A model generated the notes under the pieces. The model was not told where the DNA came from. It did not search any database and worked only from the letters and a program-made list of their open reading frames with translations. 64,000 nt of DNA from Kryptolebias marmoratus (Eukaryota; Chordata; Actinopteri; Cyprinodontiformes; Rivulidae): positions 26,683,770 to 26,747,769 of the forward strand of contig NC_051451.1 in the NCBI RefSeq assembly GCF_001649575.2. The letters are read 5' to 3'. A program made the translations under genes and the position numbers. This document shows, in pieces, positions 12,600-64,000 of this stretch; within the stretch, counting starts at the first letter, position 1; each line of letters begins with the position of its first letter.

Positions 12600-12715
12600 T
12601 GAAATGACTGCTGAAGAAGCTGAAACTGAGTTATGAAAGCTTAGGTGACAAAAAATAGCTAAAAGTAAGTGTATCAAAAGAGCAGCTAAAAGCTAAGTGT
12701 AGCATAAGAAGACAA
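12600..12715 (-). repeat. Family B tail fragment
   Basis: Short run with GAAAGCTTAGGTGACAAA, AATAGCTAAAAGTAAG and GCAGCTAAAAGCTAAG, like the tail of family B in reverse. Confidence 0.45.
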
Positions 12716-14529
12716 TGGAGCAAATATAAGGAAGCTGATTTCAAAGAGAACAAAGTTTTTGAAGGATTTTGTTAGGGAAAATATCTGTATATAAAGGTAA
12801 ATTTCTTTGAAAAGCATAAAAATGACAAAACCTAAAAGGCCTAGCAGCCATCTCCTGAATGAGCTGAAGGTTTTGACATCTAAGAATCTGAAATAGCACA
12901 AAGTCTGCAGTACAGAAAAATAAAAAAAGCAAGAAAACAATAAGACACGGCTCCTGAAGGTTATGATTTGGGCTTGAAAGCAAAGGAAGTGATTCCAAAT
13001 AAGCTCCACTTTTCAGTTTTATATCATTTAAAACATTTTTTTCCCTCCTATTTAACATCGCAAGTCTGGTGTTTTGATTAGGTTCATTACTTCTAATCAA
13101 ACTAAAAATCTGTTTAGATTAGAGGTTGTAAGGTGATGAAATAGAAAGACTGCCGGCTGTATTTGGTTTGAGATATAGGAGAAATGAAAAGTAAGAAATA
13201 TCTTCATCTGTCTCTTTTAACCTTGTCCACCTTCATGGCGATAAAGCATGAAATGAAAAGGACAGCAGATGTCAGCTCTGCCTCGAGAGGCTCGGATCGA
13301 CGCAGGAGGTGCCACACACCGCACACGGCCTGCAGTATTTTATACAGAACCAAGTTTTTACTGTCAGAATGGACCGAACCAAGCTGCAGAAACGTTCTAC
13401 CTGCAGACAGACCCTCTGCTAATCTCTGCTTTAGCTGAGATGCTGCTTATTTCCTGCTTTAATCTAATTCAGGGATAAAAACAAAGATGTTGTGTCTCTC
13501 CCGGGTCTTAGAAATCTGTATTATTGTTCATCACATCCACTCTGACAAGTTGTCACACAAACGTGATCCCACTTGACGTTCTAAATTTAACTTCCATGAG
13601 CTCAGTCTGTGCTGTGATTGAAAAAAAGGAGGTTATTTATTTAAAAAATAATAATTCCCAACACTGATTGTGTGGAGGTGGCATCCAAACAATGTCACAA
13701 AAACAAGAGCTCACGCCTAAAAATAGGAATTTGCTCGGAATCCACATTTGCATCGCGTCACCCAGGTGTTATAAAAGGTTTGGATGAAAGAACAAGAAGG
13801 AGATGATGTGTTTCGATGATCACACTTCTGCCTTTTGTCAGAGACATTTCTCCAGTTCTGATGACAGGAAGTGCCCTGCAGCCTTTCCAAATTCTCAGCC
13901 CCGTCTCTCCTGATCTTTGCTCGCTTCGTCTCAGGATGCAGGAAGATCCTTTTCAGCTACATGACAACCTCATGGTTTGTTTGTTTTCCAGAGGTGAAAG
14001 GCTTCCTTATAAAGTGTCAGTCTGTTTGCTGTGGAAACAGCAACTGTGTCACAGAATCCTATTATATTCACACTTTCAGTCACATTTGGAGGAGGAGGAG
14101 GTTTAATCTGGAGAGCAGAGAGCACATAAGAGGAAGAAATAAAAAAAAGAGAAGAAGGGGCAGCCAGAGACCAGTGCTTTAAATGTTAGACACAAACATA
14201 CGGATGTTGTGCCATCTATTGGGGGGATTTCATCAAAAAAGGACCCAAATTTTATTGTAGTGCTCTTTATAAACACTAGATGGCAGTAGACTCCAAATTT
14301 TCACTCATTTACAACTTAAAGGTGAAAAACAAGACAGACAGAGATCTACTTCTTAACTGGTTTTAATAATTATTGTTATTAATATTATTTGTTAAACACT
14401 TTTAGAATCATGCAAAGACCCAGTGGTAATAATATTATTAAAAGTCTTTGCATTCCTGAAAAGAATCAGTTAGCTACCACAGCCAATTGTCCTCAAAAGA
14501 AAATATTAAAATTAATTTTATTTTCCCAG
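12716..14529. other. Intergenic, no gene seen
   Basis: Only the CTCF-like pair near 14.2-14.3 kb stands out. No exon recognised. Confidence 0.5.
14209..14286. promoter_or_regulatory. Pair of CTCF-like motifs
   Basis: CCAATAGATGGCAC on the minus strand (14,209-14,222) and ACACTAGATGGCAG on the plus strand (14,273-14,286). Each matches 13 of 14 positions of the usual CTCF core (CCASYAGRKGGCRS). The two point away from each other. Occupancy is not shown by sequence. Confidence 0.4.
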
Positions 14530-15290
14530 TTTTACAGATATTGAGTTGAGGTTTTGTGCGGCAGTAGCTGAACTTCATCCCCAACACATAATCTGAGCAA
14601 TAATTGATTGTTTCTTGTTTAAAATGCTGCCATTAGCTCCCTACTCTGTTTGTCTGTTAGCAGAATATTTCATTAACCGCTGGACGGCTTTTAGTGAAAG
14701 TTTCAGGAAATATTGGGTGGATGGACCTCTACAACTGATCAGTTTCTGGAGCCAACCTAATTCAAGATGGCTGCCACAGCCAACAAACCTTAGGAAACAC
14801 AAATATGACTATAACTCAGCCAGTTTTACAGATACTGAGCTAAGATTTGGCACAGTGGTAGCTAAAGACGCATACTTTCAGCACAACAATCTGCATCACA
14901 CCTTAATTGTTAGAGTGAACCTTGATCGTCTGTTAGTAAAATATCTCTTGGACCACTGAACAGATTTTAATGAAACTCTCAGAAAGTAAGGATTGGATAT
15001 ACATCTACAACTGATTAACCTTTGGAGCCAATCCACTTCAAGATGACTACCACAGCTAATCTGCTTTAGTCAATGCAAAAATCCCTACGACTTAGGGAAT
15101 TTTACAGATAATGAGCTAAAATTAAATGTGGTAGTAGCTGAGAGTCACCCTCAGCACATATTCTGAGTGTGATGGGTGGCGATGTTGCATAATAATACTT
15201 TTAGGGGTTTGACTAAACTGGCCACAACCATCATTTCTCAACTTCAGGTGTTTAAAAGTCTGGCATGAAAGGCGGCGGGCGATATGCATT
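14530..15290 (+). repeat. Family A repeat, tandem units
   Basis: A partial unit and two further units of about 270 bases head to tail. Seen: GTTAGCAGAATATTTCATTA (14,655), CAAGATGGCTGCCACAGCC (14,763), then a second TCTTGGACCACTGAACAGAT with CAAGATGACTACCACAGCTA. The cluster ends in GGCGGCGGGCGATATGCATT (15,271), which also ends other copies. Confidence 0.75.
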
Positions 15291-15799
15291 CCCTCAAGGA
15301 CTGCTAGACCTTTAAATTTCTACATGTTGCTAAAGTTTAGAAATCTGAAACCGGGCGTGTTGAAACTGCCACCATGTCGCAACAATCAGGTGCTAAAAGT
15401 TTCACAACGTCAGAGAAGAACAAGCTCATTCATTATCAGTTTCACATTTGTGTTTTCCAAAATGATGCACGTTTGTCGCAACACGTCGGTTGTTTCATTC
15501 GACAGGAAGCTGAGGGGAAACGTGAATGTGTTGTGTTTCCTGGTAACGCAGAGGGCGACTCTGCTGCCCAGCCCTGCCGAGCGTGTCGGGTCGAGTCCCT
15601 GCTGCTGTCAGCGGCTTTCACAACACCTGAACGCTGCTCTTATGTCATCGAAACAAAACCAAAAAAGAGAAAAATCACACAGACGGTGATTAATGCAGAT
15701 CATGTGGAGTTTTAGAGGTGAAGCCCATTTAAACATTTACTGTCATAGGTTTTTTTAGATTAGCAGATTTCCTTGGGATTTTGTGAGAATGTCATGTCT

Positions 15800-16310
15800 G
15801 TGTGTGCATGTCCTTTTGTCTGTTAGCAAAATATCTCATGAACCACTGGATGGATTTTAATGAAACCCTCTGAACAATTTGGAGTCAATCCAATTCAAGA
15901 TGATCACAAAAATGGTTACAACTCAGTCAATTTTACAGCTATTGAGCTCCAATTTGGCATGGTAGTAGCTGAGAGTCATCCCCAATGCATACTCTGAGGG
16001 TTATACATTGTGGATTTTTATTTCCTTAAAACTTGGGTGTTATCTGTTTGTCTGTTAGCAACATATCTCATGAACCACTGAGTGGATTTCAATGAAACAT
16101 TCAGGAAATAATCAGTGGATGTGCGTTTACGACTGATTAACTTTTGAAGTTAACCGGATTCAAGGTGACCGCCACAGCTGTTTGACCTTATCAAGCACAA
16201 AAAGGGTTACAGTTCAGTTACATTTACCTATATTGAGCTACAATTTGGTGTGGTAGTAGCTGAGAGTTATGCCCAACACATAGTCTGAGCGCTAACACAT
16301 CATGCAGCAG
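15800..16310 (+). repeat. Family A repeat, two tandem units
   Basis: Two head-to-tail units (from about 15,820 and 16,045), each with the TCTCATGAACCACTG start block and the GTGGTAGTAGCTGAGAGT / ATGGTAGTAGCTGAGAGT block near its end. No coding potential. Confidence 0.75.
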
Positions 16311-17754
16311 CTTTGGTTTCATTTTCATTTATTGTATTACGAACCAAAATGTTTTGCAAGCAGGCAGCAGTGTTCAAAATGTATAGGCATACAAAGGAAA
16401 AAGATCTTTAAAAAAACAGCTTTTAATTTAGTCAGTAAATAGAAAATCTTCTCATGACTTGACTGTTATCAATGAAACACCATCGGGTGATTTTATGGCT
16501 CTTCTGGGGATCTGATCTCTCCTGGATGCTCGTGTAAAACACCTCGACCTTCCATTTGTGAGTAACCAGAGATCACTGTCATGTCATTTTAAATGATTAA
16601 TGAATATATGGATGATGCTGACCTATTTGAGAGCTTGTTCCTCTTCGGGTTAGGTTCCTCTGCCTTTGTTCATATCTGCATGGACCGGGTGTCGAAGGAT
16701 GGATTTCAGTCTATAGTTCTCTCTCCTGTAACTCACTCAGAACCAAGTCCTGCCAGGATGGTGCGATGTATACAACTTTAAATGTCCTCCAAACACAAAG
16801 CAGCGGATGGGGCTCAGGACACAGTTCAATGAGTTGATGTTAACAAAGACGGAGGAGCTTGAGGAGCAGGTTGTAGAGGAGCGGAGAGTCTCTGGCAGTT
16901 GGAGGACGGGCTGAGCGGCGGAGGGTTGAGCAATCAGTCAGAATCATCGGGGCGAGGCCTTTGAGTTCGGTTATTAGAAACAAAAGGAAAATGTGGAGAA
17001 TTAAGTCTTTCTTTTCCTGGAAAACGCACGTGTAGAATGAAGTGGAGGAGAACAGGAAGAGAACCAACTGGGCAGAAATGAGCCAACAAACCAACAAATA
17101 TCCAGGCAGAAACCAGGAAAATAGTTTAAAAAACACACATAAGCTCTTTAAAACATTTGTTCAATACTGAACAGCATAAAAACACAAAAACCTCCATTTA
17201 TCTGAAACAGAAATCTTCATGGATTCACAGGATCAAAATAAGTCAGAAGTTCTTGATCAAAAGCAGATCACCAACATTAGAGATCCAGAGTTAATCATAA
17301 ATCAAAGCCCTTTTTTTGTCAGAATGCACCAGCTGAAGTATAAGTGTAGGTTTTAACAAAACAGCCTTTTCACAATTTACCAAAAAAACAAAATTATGAA
17401 AATGGTTGTGCACTGAGCCATCCAACCATCTATCCTGGTTCAGGTTGAACATTTCTGCTCAAAAGAATGAAAAAAACATCTCGTGATGATCTGGAGCTGC
17501 TGGAGATAAGCACCAAGTGAAACGTCTGAATCATATAAACCAGATGATCGTGTAGCTGCTCGAATGTTCATTTGTCTGACAGTCTGTTTCAAAAAGTGTG
17601 TGTTCTTTACAAAATCTGCAACTAGAGATGCAGATCCTGCAGTTATAGTAGCAGGCAGAAGACTATCAGCACTATAAATTATGAGATGGTAAAAAGAGAT
17701 TCACATCTTACTTTTAAAACACAAATCAAAAAGGTGTGAATAGACCTATGGTAA
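16311..17754. other. Intergenic, upstream of pacs2
   Basis: No repeat or exon recognised. The interval just before the GGAT array could hold distal promoter elements, but no specific site was identified. Confidence 0.45.
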
Positions 17755-17919
17755 ATGGATGGATGGATGTGTGTATGAATGGATGGATGGATGGATGGAT
17801 GGATGGATGGATGGATGGATGGATGGATGGATGGATGGATGGATGGATGGATGCATGGATGGATGGATGCATGGATGGATGGATGGATGGATGGATGGAT
17901 GGATGGATGGATGGATGGA
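17755..17919. repeat. (GGAT)n tetranucleotide array
   Basis: About 165 bases of GGAT units with a few ATGC interruptions and one early break (GTGTGTATGAAT). It produces spurious open frames (MDGW repeats on one strand, HPSI repeats on the other). It lies about 270 bases upstream of the pacs2 CpG region. Confidence 0.97.
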
Positions 17920-18189
17920 ATTTACCTTTAAATCAAAGTTTTCTAACAAATTTGTCCTCAGAAATAACCCTTTGTCTTAGAACCCTTATAATTTCCATTC
18001 CGTTTTTCCATGCTGGTTGCCGTAGTGATGGGAAATCCTGTCATATAATGTTGGCCTCATTGTGAGGCCTAGGCATTCCCCTTTTAAAATATTAGCTTGT
18101 TGGTGAATTTTAATGCTTTAGAGATGGAGAATTTAAAAATGATAATATCAACTCAGTATTGCGTGTAAGGACTCTCCATTCTCATAGTT

Positions 18190-18411
18190 TATTGTTTTAA
18201 ATAACCCCGCTCAGCGCTGCCCCCTGTCGGCAGGCAACGGTCAGTGCTGCCCGCTGTCGGCAGCGGCAGGCCCCGCCCCGCCTATCGTTATCCCCAGGCG
18301 GTGGAGGGAAGCTGGGAGAGTGGAGGAGCAGGAGCGAGCGGCACAGGGATCAGCGGCTCCCGCGTTCGTCCGACACTCAACTCGAGCTGCCTCCAAGCAG
18401 TTGTGGTGATG
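18190..18411 (+). promoter_or_regulatory. pacs2: GC-rich CpG promoter / 5' UTR of pacs2
   Basis: Base composition changes sharply from AT-rich to GC- and CpG-rich about 220 bases before the start codon. A double GC box (CCCCGCCCCGCC, 18,271-18,282) lies inside, of the Sp1/KLF type. Two near-identical blocks of about 26 bases (18,211-18,236 and 18,241-18,268, both around CTGTCGGCAG) form a direct repeat 30 bases apart. There is no TATA box at a sensible distance. The layout fits a housekeeping-type dispersed promoter. The exact transcription start cannot be read from sequence; the promoter/UTR boundary is inferred. Confidence 0.6.
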
Positions 18412-61385
<42,974 letters not shown>

Positions 61386-62289
61386 GTAAGGCGGCTCGGC
61401 TCGGCTCCGCCCAGCTCCGCCCGTCTCCGCCCACGCTCACACGGGTGCATGTGTCTGTTTGCATTGATCCGTTTTCTGTGTTGTAACCGATGCACATCAT
61501 TGCTAATATGAATGTTTTTTATTTTTTAAGAAAAGTTTAGCAGTAAAACTGCGACACGATCGAACCCGCAGCTTTAAACACGAGCTGCTGGGATTTGTGA
61601 CAAAGAAATGTTTTAATTTTAAAAATCACATCAGTCGATTCTGAAATAAATGAAGAGAAAACAGTTTCCTTATTGCTTTTTTAACGCTCAGTGAAATAAA
61701 CATTTATGGTTGAGTTAAATTCATCAAATCTGACGAAACGGTTCCTATTTTAAAAACAACTCCAGTTTTAACACTGATGCATTCCTTCTCCCTTTTTCCC
61801 TTTTGGTTTGCTTTCAAGGAAAAGAAGTTTGTATTTTGATTTTTATATCAGGTATTTAACTGAATTCTCTTTTTGTTTTGCCCTTTTTTTCTTTTCTTCT
61901 CCTTCATTTGGCCCGAGCCTCCGTGCTGTTTTAACATTTCCCCTTCTCTCACTCGATGCTCGGCGTAACTTCACTCTGTCCCGACTCGTGTCTCTGGTTT
62001 GGTGTGGCTTTGACTCTTATTTTGTCCTCTGTGTTGTTTGCTGTGCAAAGATTCGCCTGACAACCTTTACAAACTAACACACAACCAGCACTGTTTGTGT
62101 CACCAGTCACACTAACACCGGCTCATTTAAAGGCTGAAAAAGCTGCCGTTTGTTGCCAAAATTCAGTTTTTATTTTAGGGAAGAAATCTGATTTCTATCT
62201 GGTGTTTTCAGAAGTTCCACGTTAGTCTGGTTTAAGAATAAAGGAATAAAAAAGGGAAGTTACAGATCCCCAAATCACTCAGTTTCTGC

Positions 62290-62890
62290 TGAATCTCTTC
62301 AGTCAGAATGAAACAGCAGCTAAAATGTCTTAGGAGAAATTAGGACCAAAACAAAAGGAGAAGAAGAAACAAACTGAAGTTCAACATATTTCTGCTAAAA
62401 ACGGCAACAGGAATTTAAAGACCAGCTAACATGTCTGATTTTTATTTTTTAAATGCATGAAATCTACTAATAACGAAACAGAAGCTGAAATCTGCTGAAG
62501 AAGCTGAAACTGAGTCAATAAAACAGAGGCTAAAGTCTAAAAACACAAGCTAAAATCAGCAGAATTCTAGCTAAATCTAACAAAACAGGTTCCACAATTA
62601 GCAAAATAGTAGCTGAAAGGAGCAAAATATGAGTGAAGGCTAGAATTGGCAAAATAAATACCAACATTAGCAAAACTGGAGCTAAAAGAAGTAGAAAGCT
62701 AACTGAAAGCTAAAAGCATAAAATGGTAGCTAAAAGCTAATATAAAAATAGATATAAGGGGAATTTTGTTTTAAATAGTTTAAATTACCAAAACCAGAAG
62801 TCAAAACACGCTGAACGTTTTAATATAAATTAGCACAAAGTAAGCAGAAGTAGTTTGAGTCCAAAAAACAAACGGAAGCAAAAATAAACA
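62290..62890 (-). repeat. Family B repeat copy in intron 18
   Basis: Reverse orientation: the tail is read as AGCTAAAA units between 62,470 and 62,740. It is the only long copy antisense to pacs2 among those in its introns. Confidence 0.6.
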
Positions 62891-63195
62891 GGAAATGCTT
62901 CGTTCATGTGCTCTTAAATTAATTTAACAAAATAAATGAATGTCTCCGTTTAAAAGGGCTCAACAGTAAAAATCATATTTGTTATATAATTGTTGTCTTT
63001 TTGTGAACTTGTCACAGCTCATGATGCCTTTTGTGAAATTTCTTGGTTGGATAAACGCTTCTTTACCGCAGTTTGCCTCATTTGAGTGACATAAACATGT
63101 TCACTCATTCAGCGCTACACAACTCAACTAATTATACCGACTAGTTTCTTTAAAATAAGTTGGGTTTTTTGTTACACGTGAGCCAGACTGTAAAT

Positions 63196-63234
63196 GATGG
63201 GGGCTCGTCCGAGATTTGAACCCGGAACCTCCCA
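63196..63234 (-). pseudogene. tRNA-Pro-like 3' fragment
   Basis: On the minus strand this reads GAGGTTCCGGGTTCAAATCT then CGGACGAGCCCCCA, matching the T arm, acceptor strand and CCA end of eukaryotic tRNA-Pro with a few substitutions. The 5' half of the tRNA is absent, so it is not a working gene. A genomic CCA suggests it arose by reverse transcription of mature tRNA. Confidence 0.55.
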
Positions 63235-63748
63235 CAGGATTGACGAGCTAATGGCTAGTCTGAAAGCAGCTGAAACCAGAGTGGATATAAACGGCTCCAG
63301 TCTCAGATTTCATAGCGGTTCATGCAAACACTGTTTTATGAACAGATACGCAGCAGCAGCTGGATGTAGCACTTCCTGGAGCATCCAGAGGTCACGTCCA
63401 GCCGCTCTGAAATGTTGGAGACTGCAGCTGTTTGTAAACGGCGCCACGGTTAGCCCGTCAGTCGTGTCTGAATTAAACTGTTGAAGAAGCGATCTGCAGC
63501 GAGGGAAACGTTATCGATGGTGTTCGCTCAGAAACTCGCCTCAGAACGACCGAACTGTCCCTTCAGGACGTTTCTCAAACCAGATTCACTCATGGTTGTG
63601 TTTGAATGCAGCTCATTCCTTTTGTAGTGTTTTTTGGGGTTAAAGCTACTTTGGATGAACTCTGAAATGTGAATTTAATTTAAAAAAAGGCATCCAGATA
63701 AAACTGTAGTTAGAAATCGTGAATAATTAAAGAACTGGATCCATAATA

Positions 63749-64000
63749 CAGGTGCTGGTCATAAAATTAGAATATCATGAAAAAGTAGATTGATTTCAGT
63801 AATTCCATTTAAAAAGTGAAACTTGTATATTATATTCATACATTACATACAAAATCATATATTTCAAATGTTTATTTCGTTTAATTTTGATGATTACAAA
63901 TGACAACAAATGAAAATCTCAAATTCATCATATCAGAAAATTAGAATCTTGTGAAAAGGTTCAAAATTGATGGCACCTGGTACCACACTCTAATCAGCTA
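63749..64000 (+). mobile_element. Left end of a DNA transposon, cut by window edge
   Basis: Begins CAGGTGCTGGTCATAAAATT directly after TA, and contains two AAATTAGAAT(A/C)(T)-type internal repeats (63,767 and 63,939). I recognise it as a terminal repeat common in fish genomes; the TA flank suggests the Tc1/mariner group, but the superfamily is not certain. No coding part is inside the window. Confidence 0.6.

Larger units (their letters stand above)
61386..64000 (+). other. pacs2: pacs2 intron 18 (open to the right)
   Basis: Begins GTAAGG. No exon encoding the next PACS block was found up to the window end, so this intron is at least 2.6 kb. It contains a family B copy, the tRNA-Pro-like fragment and the transposon end. 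Confidence 0.8.

Noticed and set aside
17736..18065. Open frames of MDGW repeats and HPSI repeats
   Set aside because: They are translations of the GGAT microsatellite on the two strands.
18244..18411. Longer pacs2 N terminus starting at 18,244
   Set aside because: That position is GTG, not ATG, and lies in the promoter/5' UTR; the first ATGs in frame are at 18,409 and 18,412.
61808..61860. Possible small exon after exon 18 (AAGGAAAAGAAG...)
   Set aside because: It has an AG before and a GT after, but its translation does not fit the expected SPDEES block and the polypyrimidine tract is weak.
63180..63480. A working tRNA-Pro gene
   Set aside because: Only the 3' half matches; no anticodon or D arm follows.

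Overview
The window looks like a teleost fish chromosome, probably a percomorph. The introns are large, most of the DNA is AT-rich non-coding sequence, and the repeats are of fish type: Tc1-like transposons, hAT-type palindromic MITEs and a GGAT tetranucleotide array. It holds one protein-coding host gene, read on the + strand. This is the 5' part of pacs2 (phosphofurin acidic cluster sorting protein 2). I could place 18 coding exons between 18,412 and 61,385, giving 697 codons plus 2 nt of continuous reading frame with every splice phase consistent. The gene runs off the right edge, and the C-terminal exons lie beyond base 64,000.

Layout. 1-18,190 is intergenic: no exon of a neighbouring gene is visible. 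It carries decayed Tc1-type remnants (3.6-4.4 kb, 9.8-11.0 kb, 12.2-12.5 kb), an intact hAT-type palindromic MITE with a perfect 8-bp target duplication (8,136-8,336), clusters of an unclassified dispersed repeat called 'family A' here (5.5, 14.5-16.3 kb), CTCF-like motifs, and the GGAT array just upstream of the gene. 18,190-18,630 is a GC-rich CpG promoter and exon 1. Intron 1 is about 23 kb (18,627-41,592). It contains a Tc1-like transposon (27,670-29,290) that looks structurally complete: an uninterrupted 340-aa DD34E transposase, 214-bp inverted repeats with three mismatches, and TA flanks. More family A repeats lie around it. 41,593-61,385 holds exons 2-18, which become denser towards the 3' side. 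Several introns carry copies of a second repeat ('family B'), whose tail is a degenerate TTTTAGCT series. 61,386-64,000 is the start of intron 18, ending in the left end of another DNA transposon.

What the gene does. PACS proteins are cytosolic sorting adaptors that bind acidic-cluster motifs on membrane cargo. Family knowledge for PACS-2 also includes roles in ER-mitochondria contacts and apoptosis. The window encodes the N-terminal low-complexity tail, the cargo-binding region, the acidic autoregulatory cluster, the middle region with an Akt-type site, and the first part of the C-terminal half. The transposon is a passenger in intron 1 and has no evident functional link with pacs2.

There are no CRISPR arrays, no rRNA genes and no intact tRNA genes. 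The most notable points are the apparently complete Tc1 element, a GC-AG intron (intron 3), the two dispersed repeat families, a string of nuclear-receptor-type half-sites in intron 9, a MITE with expanded complementary arms next to exon 18, and a tRNA-Pro-like fragment that appears to include the CCA tail.
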